From positions 1 through 40,487 of the forward strand of contig JAFPWD010000012.1 of NCBI GenBank assembly GCA_017395105.1: 40,487 nt of DNA, given 5' to 3'. The translations under genes and the position numbers were made by a program. The notes beneath the pieces are model-generated. The model worked only from the letters and a program-made list of their open reading frames with translations. It was not told the origin of the DNA and ran no database searches. Source of the DNA: Clostridia bacterium. GTDB lineage: Bacteria > Bacillota > Clostridia > Christensenellales > CAG-138. This document shows, in pieces, positions 25,942-34,558 of this stretch. Position 1 is the stretch's first letter, and the number at the start of each line of letters is the position of its first letter.

Positions 25942-27165
25942 TCAGAACGCCCACTTGCCCTTTCTGAATACGGGCACGGTTTTTCCGTCGCGGGTGATCG
26001 CGTCGATATCGAGACCGTCGTAGCCGATCATGAAATCAACGTGCTCCATCGAGTCGTTGATGCCGAGCTTTTCGCATTCTTCAAGCGTTTTGTTCTCGTA
26101 GCCGTCGATGCAGTCGGCAAAGCCCATGCCGAGCGCAAGATGGCAGGCGGCGTTTTCATCAAACAGCGTGTTGTAGAAAAGGATGCCGGATTCGTAGATG
26201 GGGGAGTTCACGGGCACCAGCGCGCATTCGCCGAGGTATGCAGCGCCCTCGTCCATCGAGATCATCTGCTCCAAAAGCGCCTGATTCTTCTCGGCCTTGA
26301 CCTCTACCGCCTTGCCGTTTTCAAAGCGAACGGAGAAATTCTCGATAAGCTCGCCGTTGTAGCTCAGAGGCATGGTGGAGTAAACTATGCCCTCCGCCTT
26401 GCCGCGCATCGGGGAGGTGTAGCACTCCTCGGTGGGAATGTTTGCATTGAACTCGATTCCCTGAAGGCTCTTTTCGCCGCAGGCCTTGAACAGTCCCTCG
26501 GGGATCATGCCAACGCGCAGATCGGTGCCGTTGTCGCCCTTATAGTGAAGCTCTGCGATGCCGAGGCTGTTGAGGTAGTCGCAGCGGGCGTGCAGGTCCT
26601 TGTTGTGCGCCTGCCATGCCGCCACGGGATCGTCCGTAACGCGTGAAGCGGTGAGTATGACCTCCCAAAGCTTTTCAATGGCCTTGCCCTTGGGAAGATT
26701 CGGGAAAACCTTCTTTGCCCATGCGGCACCGGGAACGGCGGCGATGCACCACTGATCCTTGTTCTTTTTTGCATCGATATAGGGCTTTATGATTGCCCAG
26801 GCTTTCTGATCAGCCTTGGCGAGCTTCTTTTGGTTGATGCCCTTGAGCCCGTCCGGATCGTCGGAATCGATGTAGATGCGGCAGGGCAGCGTGTCCACAT
26901 AATGCTGAAGCCGCGCCTTTTCCCACTCCTCAACCGTTGCCAAGGTGGTCATGCTCTGATGGCGAACGTGGAGCTTATAAAGGGGCTGATGCTCGAATTC
27001 GACCCTGACCTTGCGTGCGCCCGCCTTATAGCATTCGTCCACAAGCAGCTCGATGAACTTGGGCTGATCGAGGCCGCAGGTGATGATAACGTCCTGCCCC
27101 TTCTGAATATTTGCGCCAACGCGGGCGATAAGCCGCGCATAGCTGCGAAGTACGGTTTGTTTCAT
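25942..27165 (-). CDS. M29 family aminopeptidase (AmpS/PepS type)
   Basis: A 407-residue metallo-aminopeptidase of family M29, standard length. These cytoplasmic enzymes remove N-terminal residues from peptides using two metal ions. Candidate ligands appear in family order: the Glu in NIPTEECYTSP, the Glu in MDEGAAYLGECALVP, the His in DENAACHLALG, and the His and Asp in MEHVDFMIGYDGLDID. AAGGAG is 7 bases before the ATG. The promoter at 27284-27312 leaves a leader containing a strong hairpin, which may regulate the gene. Confidence 0.92.
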   Translation of the reverse strand: MKQTVLRSYARLIARVGANIQKGQDVIITCGLDQPKFIELLVDECYKAGARKVRVEFEHQPLYKLHVRHQSMTTLATVEEWEKARLQHYVDTLPCRIYIDSDDPDGLKGINQKKLAKADQKAWAIIKPYIDAKKNKDQWCIAAVPGAAWAKKVFPNLPKGKAIEKLWEVILTASRVTDDPVAAWQAHNKDLHARCDYLNSLGIAELHYKGDNGTDLRVGMIPEGLFKACGEKSLQGIEFNANIPTEECYTSPMRGKAEGIVYSTMPLSYNGELIENFSVRFENGKAVEVKAEKNQALLEQMISMDEGAAYLGECALVPVNSPIYESGILFYNTLFDENAACHLALGMGFADCIDGYENKTLEECEKLGINDSMEHVDFMIGYDGLDIDAITRDGKTVPVFRKGKWAF

Positions 27166-27217
27166 TCTTTATCTCCTTGTATCTATTTGAAAAAGAGTAT
27201 TTTCGGTTTCATAAAAG

Positions 27218-27312
27218 AGGAGCCGCAGGCGGAAAATTTCCGGCCGCTCGGCTCCGCATTTTCTTCGACTTTCCGATATTGGTATTTTAGCACTAATATA
27301 CCTCGATATCAA
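27218..27312 (-). promoter_or_regulatory. Promoter and leader hairpin of the aminopeptidase gene
   Basis: Minus strand TTGATA (27312-27307), 17 bases, TAAAAT (27289-27284). About 20 bases past the expected start lies GGAGCCG...CGGCTCC with an inner CGGAAA/TTTCCG helix (27255-27219), then TCTTTTATG. The order promoter, hairpin, U-rich tract, start codon looks like an attenuator; alternatively the hairpin is simply the terminator of the upstream lipoprotein gene. Confidence 0.5.
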
Positions 27313-27349
27313 GCCTTTTTGTATAAAATTAAACTGTTTTTTGCTCCGC

Positions 27350-28468
27350 TCACAGCTCGGGATAGGTTTCGATGATATGCGCCGTCCACGCATCGAGCGC
27401 GCGGTCATAGTCCGTTCCGAACGCTTCATCGAAGCTCGCTTGCCCGAAACAGAAGCGGCTCAGCGCTTCAAAGCCGTACTTTCCGTCGAGCCAGCCGATG
27501 AACGAAGCCGCCATCACAAGGCTCAGATCCTGATCGCCGGAATTGACCTTGTCGGCATATTTGCGCGTATAGTAGCTGCTCGTGAAGAAGCTGACGGGCT
27601 TGCTTATCATAGGGCTGCTCCAACCGTCGAGCCCAAGTTCGAAGCAGGCGCGGGAGATGATGTCGTACAGAATGCGCATCGATTCGGGGGTCTTGGCGGT
27701 ATCGTCATAGCCCGCATTGACCGCGGCATCGTAGTAGGGCTCCTCCGGCGTTATCAACGGTGTGACCTGCAGCATCTCGCCGTAGGGGCAGATGCAGGTG
27801 CCGAGGTATTCAGCAAAGCCCATTTGCTCCCAGCCGACGGAATCGCTGTTTATAAGCGAGCTTATGTAAAGCCGCTCGCGCTCCGTGAAAACGCTTGAAA
27901 GGGAAAGCTTGAGCTCCTTTACATACAGACCGTCGCCGCCTCCCAAATAAACGCGAGCGTCCTCCACCCACCAGCCGAACTGCGAATGTCCGAAATCAAT
28001 TTTCACGGGCAGCGCCGCGATCTCCGCGGGATAGACCGAAGGAGCGTTCGCGGAAAGATAATCGCGGATAAAGCCAAGGCTTTTATCGGTTCTGTCGATC
28101 ATATCCTTGAGCTCTATATCGGTGATTTCGCCGGTGTACACGGTGGGAACGAACAGATCCGCGTTCATGGTGAAGTCGTTGTCCTCAACCCAAAGGCTTG
28201 TGGCAGTCCACGCCTCTGCCGGTATATCAAGCTCGGAGTAGCCGGATGTGCCGCTGATATAAAGGATTTTGTAATCGGATGCATAAGTAAAGTAAAGCGG
28301 TCTCGGCGTGGGAGCTTCGGTGGGTGCTTCCGTGGGAGCTTCGGTCGGCGCCTCGGTCGGAGCCGCTGTCGGCTCATTCGGTATGATCGGCACTATGGGC
28401 GTTATGGCGCAGCCGATAAACAGAAATGCAAGCAGCACGGATATTGATGCTAAAACAAGCTTTTTCAT
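27350..28468 (-). CDS. Lipoprotein with degenerate peptidase-MA-like domain
   Basis: A 372-residue lipoprotein. The lipobox is LAFLFIGC with lipid-modified Cys at about 20. Residues 33-55 are a Pro-Thr-Glu-Ala repeat linker that extends the domain from the membrane. The C-terminal 170 residues have the layout of gluzincin 'peptidase MA-like' proteins: WEQMGFAEYLGTC where these have 'W..EGFAEYL', and VMAASFIGWLDGKYGFEALSRF plus DYDRALDAWTAHI at the end. The expected HExxH zinc motif before it is missing, so it is probably an inactive relative or another fold. GAGGTG precedes the ATG. It has a counterpart with a similar spacer at 32907. Confidence 0.7.
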   Translation of the reverse strand: MKKLVLASISVLLAFLFIGCAITPIVPIIPNEPTAAPTEAPTEAPTEAPTEAPTPRPLYFTYASDYKILYISGTSGYSELDIPAEAWTATSLWVEDNDFTMNADLFVPTVYTGEITDIELKDMIDRTDKSLGFIRDYLSANAPSVYPAEIAALPVKIDFGHSQFGWWVEDARVYLGGGDGLYVKELKLSLSSVFTERERLYISSLINSDSVGWEQMGFAEYLGTCICPYGEMLQVTPLITPEEPYYDAAVNAGYDDTAKTPESMRILYDIISRACFELGLDGWSSPMISKPVSFFTSSYYTRKYADKVNSGDQDLSLVMAASFIGWLDGKYGFEALSRFCFGQASFDEAFGTDYDRALDAWTAHIIETYPEL

Positions 28469-28570
28469 AATTCACCTCGTTTGTGTTATGCCGATGAACG
28501 GCAGTATTATATTACCGTGATTCGTATTGCTCAGGCAAGTCTTTTGCCAAAGCTTATTGCATGTTTTTGC

Positions 28571-28614
28571 AGAAATTCAGTAGGAATTTCAACCTCAACT
28601 ATTCAATATTCACT
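28571..28614 (-). repeat. Dispersed intergenic repeat, copy 3
   Basis: Minus strand AGTGAATATTGAATAGTTGAGG followed by GAAATTCC...GAATTTC. The TGA stop codon of the nucleotidyltransferase-GNAT gene (28612-28610) lies inside the repeat. Confidence 0.65.
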
Positions 28615-29914
28615 GTTTTTCTATCGCCATAAAGAGGCAATGATGCATCCTGCCCTTGTATTCAAGGTCCTCCTCGTGCGCTATGCCCTTCATTCCGCAT
28701 TTTTCCATAACGCGGCGGCTTGCGGCGTTTTCCTCGAAATGCCCCGCCTTGAGATAGGTATAGCCCATATCAAAGAGCGCATCTATTGCCGCCGAGAGCG
28801 CCTCGGTTGCATAGCCCCTGTTCCAATGCTCAGCGCCGATGAAATAGCCCATCTCCGCGCGCGTTCCGTCAAGCTCACAGTCGTTTATAAAGCCGATGAT
28901 ACCGCCGTTTTTCAGCGCGATGCCGTAAACAAAGCGGCTTTCATTTTCCGTGAAGTCGCGCATGTGGTCGAAAAAGGCGTTTTCAAGCACCTCGCTTTCA
29001 AGCTTGGGTATCATATAGGTGGAATTCACCCTTTCGTCCTTCGCCATGCGGATGAAGCTTTCCCTGTCGCGCTCCTCGAGCGGGCGCAGGATGAGCCTTT
29101 CGGTTTCGATAACAGTGGGCTTGGTTTTTATAGTTTTCATTTCGCGCTCGGCGAATTTTTCAAGCTCTCTTTCGAGCACATCGGCATAGCGCTGAACCGT
29201 GCCGCCGAGCGAAGCAAGCCAGGCCTTCACTCTTTCATCATTCTTATACTTGAGCGGGTTTCTGCGTATCTCAAGCGTTTTTTCAAGCGGCGCGCCGTCC
29301 GCGAAAATACCGCTTTCAAGCGCCCATTCGCCCGCGTGCGTTTTTGCGATCACCTCGCCAGTTTTAAGAGTGTAGATGCACCGCGAAATATCCAGAAGCC
29401 AGCCGCAGCTATAGAGCCTTTCATCGGTAACTTGAGCATATTCGCGTATGCCCTCATAATGCCGCCGCACCGCCGAAGCAAGCTCCGATTTCTCGGGGAG
29501 AGGGAAAAGGCACATGTCCGCGCTCCCGAAAACGCATTTTCCGTGTTTTGCAAGCTCGTACCGCGCAAAGGGGTCTATTTCGCACTTATCGGTTATCCGC
29601 TGACCGCTCGTTCCCCAGTACATAAGGCGCTTATACTCGCCGCTTTTGTACTCCTCGATATTCACTATAACGCCCTCGAAAAGGCGGTAATACGGGTTTT
29701 CGGGCTGCTTTTCCTTCAGCTCCTGCCGAAGCATCAAAAGGCGCTGCGCCGCTTCCTCCGTTATCTCTCCATTTGAAAAGGCGATAAAGTCGATATCGCT
29801 CCAGCCAAGGCGAAAATCGTCCATAACCGCGCTGCCGTAGAGCCAAAAAGAGTCAAGCTCGCAATCGAGCCGCGCCGCGATCTCGGCGGCTGTTCTGTTT
29901 ACTGAATCAAACAT
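28610..29914 (-). CDS. Nucleotidyltransferase-GNAT fusion protein
   Basis: A 434-residue two-domain protein. Residues 1-105 form a polymerase-beta-type nucleotidyltransferase: YGSAVMDDFRLGWSDIDF holds the GS and DxD metal motif, and the following region to about 255 looks like the helical C-terminal part of AadA-type aminoglycoside adenylyltransferases. Residues about 265-432 form a RimJ/RimL-type GNAT acetyltransferase (VIETERLILRPLEERDRESF, AEMGYFIGAEHWNRGYATEA, ENAASRRVMEKCGMKG). GGAGAT precedes the ATG. Both halves have precedent in aminoglycoside modification, but the activity is not established, and no resistance is claimed. The stop codon lies inside a repeat. Confidence 0.78.
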   Translation of the reverse strand: MFDSVNRTAAEIAARLDCELDSFWLYGSAVMDDFRLGWSDIDFIAFSNGEITEEAAQRLLMLRQELKEKQPENPYYRLFEGVIVNIEEYKSGEYKRLMYWGTSGQRITDKCEIDPFARYELAKHGKCVFGSADMCLFPLPEKSELASAVRRHYEGIREYAQVTDERLYSCGWLLDISRCIYTLKTGEVIAKTHAGEWALESGIFADGAPLEKTLEIRRNPLKYKNDERVKAWLASLGGTVQRYADVLERELEKFAEREMKTIKTKPTVIETERLILRPLEERDRESFIRMAKDERVNSTYMIPKLESEVLENAFFDHMRDFTENESRFVYGIALKNGGIIGFINDCELDGTRAEMGYFIGAEHWNRGYATEALSAAIDALFDMGYTYLKAGHFEENAASRRVMEKCGMKGIAHEEDLEYKGRMHHCLFMAIEKQ

Positions 29915-29992
29915 GATTTTATCTCCATGAAGCGGTGTTTTTCAATCAAAATGATTATACACGAACTTTGCGCGCCTTTCAATCTTGCAGAT

Positions 29993-30024
29993 AGGAAAAA
30001 GCATGCTCCGCGCATGCCTTTTCC
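29993..30024 (-). terminator. Terminator after tldE
   Basis: Minus strand GGAAAAGGCATGC/GCATGC-TTTTTCC (30024-29994), T-rich in the 3' arm, 17 bases after the TldE stop. Confidence 0.75.
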
Positions 30025-30041
30025 GAGTCGTTATTCCGTTA

Positions 30042-31256
30042 TCATTTATCCACGTTCATCATTATCGCGCTAAGCGAGTCGCCCTTCATGGGCTCATCGA
30101 GCACGGTGCCGATATAGTCATTGCCGAAAAGCTCGAAGAAATCGCCGGAGATAGTGAGATCGGGCAGACGGCCGACAAGCTCGCCGTCCTCCATAAGATA
30201 CGCAAGCTGAGCGGGCGAAGCGTAGTGTCCGTCCGGAGTGGCATCGCCGCCCTCGGCTACCACGATATAGATCGCCTTGCCGGGCACAAGCTCCTTGAGG
30301 CTCTTGGCGGTCGGCTTGAAATAAAGACCGCTCAAGCCCGCATCGGGAACGCCGTCGTAGGCGGCTTGCGCGCTGCCGATATTCGGAAGGCTGAAGGTAT
30401 CCGCCGATTTTTTGCTTGTCAGAAGCCCATTCAGCACGCCGTTTTCAACGAAAACGGGTCTGAAATCCTTCGCAACGCAGCCCTCGGTATCGAAGAAGCA
30501 CTTGCCGGGAGCGGTTTCGGGGTTCATATCCGCCATAAAGCTGAGATTATCAGAAAATACCTTTTCGCCGAGCTTGCCGCTAAGAAGTGAAGCGCCCGAG
30601 GCATACAGCTCGCCTATAAAATGATTTATGAAGCGGTAAAGGATCGTGGTGGCCTCTATCACAACGGGATATCTGCCGGGCTCGATATCTACGGGTTTAA
30701 AGAAGGCGTCGTATTCCTTTTTGAACTGCGCGATCAGCATATCCGCATCGAATTCACGGCCCTTCCAGCCGAGGAAGGAGTCGAAGATATTGCCGCTGCC
30801 GCGGTTCTGAGCGATAAGGCCAACATAGACAGCCCCGCCAGCATGGGAAAGGCGGCGGCCCTTGGAGTTTATGTATTCCGTGCTCGTGTATTGAAGCCCT
30901 ATCTTGTTTGAAAAAGCGAAATTCGGGCATTCTGCGCCGAGGCGGTCGAGGAAGGCCTGCATTGTCGGTATGAACTCGGGAATCGGGATAATCTCATCAT
31001 CGTGCCTCTCCTCCATCTCGCACGCGCCCTCAAGCTTTTCGGGGTAGGGGATGCCGAATTCAAGCGCCTCTATTGCCCGCTTGGTCAGCTCCTCCTCGTT
31101 CGGCTCGCCGATGTAGCCCGCAACGCCGATGCAGCCGTTTTCGTAAACGCGCACGGTGCCGGTCGTTTTCTCGGTTTGGCGGAAGCTGTCTATCTTGCCC
31201 GCAGTAACGTTTAGCGAAATTTTCTTTTCTGTATTCTTTATGAATTCCTTTTCCAT
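30042..31256 (-). CDS. tldE: TldE (PmbA-like) metalloprotease subunit
   Basis: A 404-residue member of the TldD/PmbA family. TldD and TldE form a heterodimeric protease that cleaves unfolded peptides and matures peptide products such as microcin B17; TldE itself lacks the catalytic zinc site, and no HExxxH motif is visible here, as expected. Family segments include PVVIEATTILYRFINHFIG, GKCFFDTEGCVAKDFRPVFV and IVVAEGGDATPDGHYASPAQ. An in-frame GTG at 31265 lies inside the ribosome site AAAGGGG, so the ATG at 31256 is used. It begins 14 bases after the tldD stop. Confidence 0.88.
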   Translation of the reverse strand: MEKEFIKNTEKKISLNVTAGKIDSFRQTEKTTGTVRVYENGCIGVAGYIGEPNEEELTKRAIEALEFGIPYPEKLEGACEMEERHDDEIIPIPEFIPTMQAFLDRLGAECPNFAFSNKIGLQYTSTEYINSKGRRLSHAGGAVYVGLIAQNRGSGNIFDSFLGWKGREFDADMLIAQFKKEYDAFFKPVDIEPGRYPVVIEATTILYRFINHFIGELYASGASLLSGKLGEKVFSDNLSFMADMNPETAPGKCFFDTEGCVAKDFRPVFVENGVLNGLLTSKKSADTFSLPNIGSAQAAYDGVPDAGLSGLYFKPTAKSLKELVPGKAIYIVVAEGGDATPDGHYASPAQLAYLMEDGELVGRLPDLTISGDFFELFGNDYIGTVLDEPMKGDSLSAIMMNVDK

Positions 31257-31269
31257 TTCTTTCACCCCT

Positions 31270-32607
31270 TTACTGAACGTTCATTTCGGAAACACGCACG
31301 AACGGGCCGCCGAAGCCAACGGGCAGAGGATGCTGCTCCATCTTGCCGCAGCCGCCGGTCACGAAGGAAAGATGCTCCACTTCCTTCGAAAGCCCATCGA
31401 TAAGCCCGAGCGTTTCAAACACGCTGCCTGTGATAACGCTTATCTGAACAGGGCGGCCGAGCTTGCCGTTTTCGATCTCGTAAACAACGCTCGGCGCGAT
31501 GGTGAAGGTGCTCATGCCGCTGCCGTGCTTTATGGTTTTGATGAAGTAGCCCTTTTCGATCGGCGCGATAAGCTCGTCGAAATCGAGCTCGCCGCCCTCG
31601 ATATAGGTCGAGGTCATGCGAACGATGGGCTCAAAATCGCAGCTCACCGCGCGGGCGTTGCCGGTCAGAACCTCGTCCAGCACGGAGGCGGTCTGCGCGC
31701 TGTGCAGCCTGCCCGCAAGCTTGCCGCTCTTGATAAGGTAGTTCTTTCGCGCTTTCGTGCCCTCGTCGTCGTAGGGGGTGAAGCCCGCGCCGCTCAGCTC
31801 GCCGCAGTCCACGATGGAGAGGATGGGGGAGCCGACTGATTTGCCGAGCTGCCATTCCTCCTTCATGGATTCATCCGAGATCATAAGGTCGGACTCGGAT
31901 TTATGCCCGAAGCTTTCGTGCGCAAATACGCCCGCCGCCTCGGGGGAGAGCACAACGGGGTATTTGCCCGGCACAACGGGAACGGAGTTTCGCATAAAGC
32001 TGATCTGCTCCTCGATGGAGGCACGGATCTCTTTTTCATGCCCCTTGGCCTCGTCAAAGCGTGTGCCGCCCTGCTGCCAATTGCCGCTGAACTGCTTTTC
32101 GCCCTCCGTCATATCGAAGGAAAGCCTGAGTCCGCAGGTCTGATAATCGTATTCTATATCCGCGCCGAGGCTGGAGATAAAGGTGAATTTGCTGTTTCGA
32201 TCGAGGTATTTCGCCCTCGTCATCTTGATGCACTCATGCTCCGAAAGAAGGGGCAGATAGCTGATCAAAAGCGCCTGCTTTTCCTTTAGGGGAATATCGC
32301 GCACCGAGCAGGCGGTGAAATTCATCTGCCTGCCTTTGTTCACCTCGAAGCGGCGCACGATGGGGTCTTTGAGTATTTCGGGGTTCGCCGTGGCCGCGGC
32401 ATAGAGCCCATCGAGAGTCTTTTGAAGATGCTCGATATCCGTAACGGACGCATAGTACCACAGCTTGCCGTCGTAAACGCGCAGAAACGCCTGCTTCTCA
32501 ACGCGGTTCTTCATTTCTTCAAGAACGCCCGCCTGGTAGGCGATAACCGTGCTTGACCTGTCCTCTATGCGAATATCCGCATAGAAGCCCTCTTTGAATT
32601 GGATCAT
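31270..32607 (-). CDS. tldD: TldD metalloprotease subunit
   Basis: A 445-residue zinc protease subunit, partner of TldE. The metal motif HESFGH (HExxxH, His230 to His235) lies in AAGVFAHESFGHKSESDLM, and the third ligand is probably the Cys in VTGGCGKMEQ. The substrate peptide is threaded between the subunits in characterised homologues. AAGGAG is 10 bases before the ATG; a promoter lies at 32665-32693. The pair appears as one transcript. The local small peptides, over 19 kb away, are not obviously substrates. Confidence 0.9.
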   Translation of the reverse strand: MIQFKEGFYADIRIEDRSSTVIAYQAGVLEEMKNRVEKQAFLRVYDGKLWYYASVTDIEHLQKTLDGLYAAATANPEILKDPIVRRFEVNKGRQMNFTACSVRDIPLKEKQALLISYLPLLSEHECIKMTRAKYLDRNSKFTFISSLGADIEYDYQTCGLRLSFDMTEGEKQFSGNWQQGGTRFDEAKGHEKEIRASIEEQISFMRNSVPVVPGKYPVVLSPEAAGVFAHESFGHKSESDLMISDESMKEEWQLGKSVGSPILSIVDCGELSGAGFTPYDDEGTKARKNYLIKSGKLAGRLHSAQTASVLDEVLTGNARAVSCDFEPIVRMTSTYIEGGELDFDELIAPIEKGYFIKTIKHGSGMSTFTIAPSVVYEIENGKLGRPVQISVITGSVFETLGLIDGLSKEVEHLSFVTGGCGKMEQHPLPVGFGGPFVRVSEMNVQ

Positions 32608-32664
32608 GGATATAGTTCTCCTTCCGAACTTTTGATTTCGGCTCGCGCCTCAAATATCGCTTGT

Positions 32665-32693
32665 ATTATACCAAAAATCTCGGTTGAATTCAA
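32665..32693 (-). promoter_or_regulatory. Promoter of tldD-tldE
   Basis: Minus strand TTGAAT (32693-32688), 17 bases, TATAAT (32670-32665), about 58 bases before the tldD start. Confidence 0.7.
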
Positions 32694-32832
32694 TAGACGG
32701 GAAAGCTAATCGGGTAAATGTGGGTTGAGTTTGGCTGGCGAAGCATGAAGTGCTTTTTGTATAACAGCCAAAGCACGAGAAAGCCCGCTGCTTCCAAAAC
32801 AAAGATTTCGCAATGATTTAATTACTTACTAC

Positions 32833-32861
32833 TTGAAATACGTTTATCGATGAGTTATAAT
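32833..32861 (+). promoter_or_regulatory. Promoter of the second lipoprotein gene
   Basis: TTGAAA (32833-32838), 17 bases, TATAAT (32856-32861), 46 bases before the ATG. Confidence 0.7.
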
Positions 32862-32906
32862 CTTACGGTGCTTTGCACAAAAAGAAAAGAGTTTCGGAGA
32901 ATACTT

Positions 32907-33839
32907 ATGAAAATTAAACTGTCCCTGATCCCCGCACTTCTTGCCGCGCTGCTTGTTTTTGCCGCATGCAAACCCGCAGAAACGCCGAGCGGCAAAACCG
33001 ATCCGCAGCCGACTGCAGAAGCGACCGCCGAGCCGACTGCAGAACCCACCGCCGAGCCGACAGCAGCACCGACCGCTGAAGTCACGCCAATGGAAAACGA
33101 CGGTATGTTCGTTTCATATCTGACCGACAATGAAACCCTTGATGAAGTTTGCGCGATAATTAAAGGCGCGGGGCTGAATGATGAGGGCTTCAGGGCGGCC
33201 GCCGAAAAATACCTTTCTGCCGACGGCATGCGCTCCTGCCTGCCCTCGGGCTGGATCGCTCCCGAAGAGATGAAGGAAAGCTATATGGACTGCGCCGATG
33301 CTTGGACGGCGAGCACCGATGATGCCGACGGCAACTGCCGCCTGACCGCGCTGCTGCTTTTGAAAAACAGCCTCGAGTATTCGGAGCTGCGCAAGGAATA
33401 TGGCGGAACCTATATGATGTTTGACCTCGATGCGATCGAGAATTCGGCATTGTATTCGGAAACAGATCCTCTGCTGCTCTGCTCGCTGTTCGGCGAATGG
33501 CCGACCGTGGAAAACGACCACGCCGCCACCTACGCGAAGAATTGGACGGATTCGGGCTTCAATATCAATGATCCCGCAGTTTCGCTTATCAGCATCGTGT
33601 TTGCGGATGTGTACGATGAGCTCACCTTCGTAGGTCATACGGGCGTGCTGATAAAAACCGATGATTCGCTCGTTTTCATCGAAAAGATCGCCTTCGAGCA
33701 GCCCTATGTCGTTACAAAAGCGGAAAGCCTCGAGCAGATCGTGGATATGCTCCGCGCAAGAAGCGATTATCAACCCGGCGAAGGAGAACCCAAGCCTGTT
33801 ATCTTTGAAAATGACCGGCGGATAGGCTCGATCGGGTGA
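32907..33839 (+). CDS. Lipoprotein with Thr/Pro/Glu/Ala spacer and C39/DUF4300-like body
   Basis: A 310-residue exported lipoprotein. Signal peptide MKIKLSLIPALLAALLVF, lipobox VFAAC, then a low-complexity spacer (repeats of AEPT) to about residue 60. The body resembles DUF4300-type secreted proteins in the pattern of conserved stretches MRSCLPSGWIAP, NCRLTALLLLKN, LCSLFGEWPTVENDHAATYAK and VGHTGVLIKTDDSLVFIEKI, where a Cys (NCR), a His (GHTG) and a Glu/Asp could form a papain-like active site; this is not certain. CGGAGA precedes the ATG at 32907; the frame is open upstream to 32850 without a ribosome site. Confidence 0.72.
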   Translation: MKIKLSLIPALLAALLVFAACKPAETPSGKTDPQPTAEATAEPTAEPTAEPTAAPTAEVTPMENDGMFVSYLTDNETLDEVCAIIKGAGLNDEGFRAAAEKYLSADGMRSCLPSGWIAPEEMKESYMDCADAWTASTDDADGNCRLTALLLLKNSLEYSELRKEYGGTYMMFDLDAIENSALYSETDPLLLCSLFGEWPTVENDHAATYAKNWTDSGFNINDPAVSLISIVFADVYDELTFVGHTGVLIKTDDSLVFIEKIAFEQPYVVTKAESLEQIVDMLRARSDYQPGEGEPKPVIFENDRRIGSIG

Positions 33840-33872
33840 GCTTAGCTCAAATACCCATCGCTGAATCTGAAT

Positions 33873-33938
33873 AAAGCGCCCCTGTGATCGCCCGAGGATC
33901 AATTCCAATCATCGGAACACAAGGGCGTTTTTGCTAAA
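33873..33938 (+). terminator. Terminator of the second lipoprotein gene
   Basis: CGCCC.TGTG pairs with CACA.GGGCG with one mismatch across a long loop that holds its own GATC/GATC helix; the arm ends GGGCGTTTTT. Confidence 0.6.
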
Positions 33939-33978
33939 AACACGCTCGCGCAGGGTTTGATGATACCGGCGAAAGCGC

Positions 33979-34099
33979 CAGATGAAGCTTTTTCGCTGCG
34001 CTCAAAAATGATGCCGTTCGCTGCGCTCACTAATGAAGCGAAGCCGCAATGCTTTGCCGCAATTCATTTCTTCATTAGCCCGAACGGGCGGCTTCATTG
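33979..34099 (-). repeat. Micro-hairpin repeat related to the 40.2 kb array
   Basis: Minus strand AATGAAGCCGCCCGTTCGGG then CTAATGAAGAAATGAA, with TTGCGGC/GCATTGCGGC-type short stems. The same AATGAAGCCGCC and GAAGAAATGAAG words occur at 40205-40235. It forms the replaced 3' end of the recombinase remnant. Confidence 0.5.
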
Positions 34100-34532
34100 A
34101 AAAAAGCACGCTTGCTCGTGCTTTTTTCATGGGTAAGACTACCCAAGCGGAGTAGTATTCGGCCATGCCTTCAAGCACCGCCTCCATTAGGATTCCCTCC
34201 GAACCGTCCGATATCTTCTCCGTGGCGGAAAGCACCTTCACGCCGTTCTTTCGCAAAATCGACTTGTAATGTGCGGAATCGTACCTGTCGTGGGCAAAAC
34301 GATCCAGCTTCCATACGATGATAACCTCAAACTTTCTGCCGGAGCTGTCTTTGATCATCCTTTGAAAGTCTGGGCGATTGTCTGTCCTTGCGGAAAAGGC
34401 GCGATCAATATAGGTGCCAACAATTTGAATATCATTCTTCTCCGCAAAGGCTCGGCACTCTCGCAACTGCCCTTCTATAGATTCCTCCCGCTGATTATCT
34501 GAGGAATAGCGAGCGTAGATTACACCGGTCAT
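34002..34532 (-). pseudogene. Truncated serine recombinase (resolvase domain only)
   Basis: Residues 1-129 (34532-34146) are the catalytic domain of a large serine recombinase: VIYARYSSDNQ with the nucleophilic Ser at position 10, SIEGQLRECRAFAEKNDIQI, DNRPDFQRMIKD, VWKLDRFAHDRYDSAHYK, ILMEAVLEGMAEYYSA. At the point where the family continues with the recombinase/zinc-beta-ribbon region, the sequence switches to a terminator hairpin and the micro-hairpin repeat, giving 47 unrelated residues. It therefore lacks the DNA-binding part of about 350 residues and is very likely inactive. It follows the restriction-modification gene by 26 bases on the same strand and marks past mobility of that block. 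Confidence 0.85.
34100..34127. terminator. Bidirectional terminator inside the recombinase remnant
   Basis: AAAAAAGCACG (34100-34110) pairs with CGTGCTTTTTT (34117-34127), 11 bp with a 6-base loop. Confidence 0.8.
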
Positions 34533-34558
34533 TAAACCCCTCTTTCTACTTCCTTTTG

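Noticed and set aside
28481-29776. A 431-codon plus-strand open frame
   Set aside because: Antisense to the nucleotidyltransferase-GNAT gene, which has clear motifs and a ribosome site.
30046-30056. DnaA-box-like TTATCCACG
   Set aside because: A single near-match lying in the end of tldE, far from recF; no cluster of boxes and no dnaA nearby.
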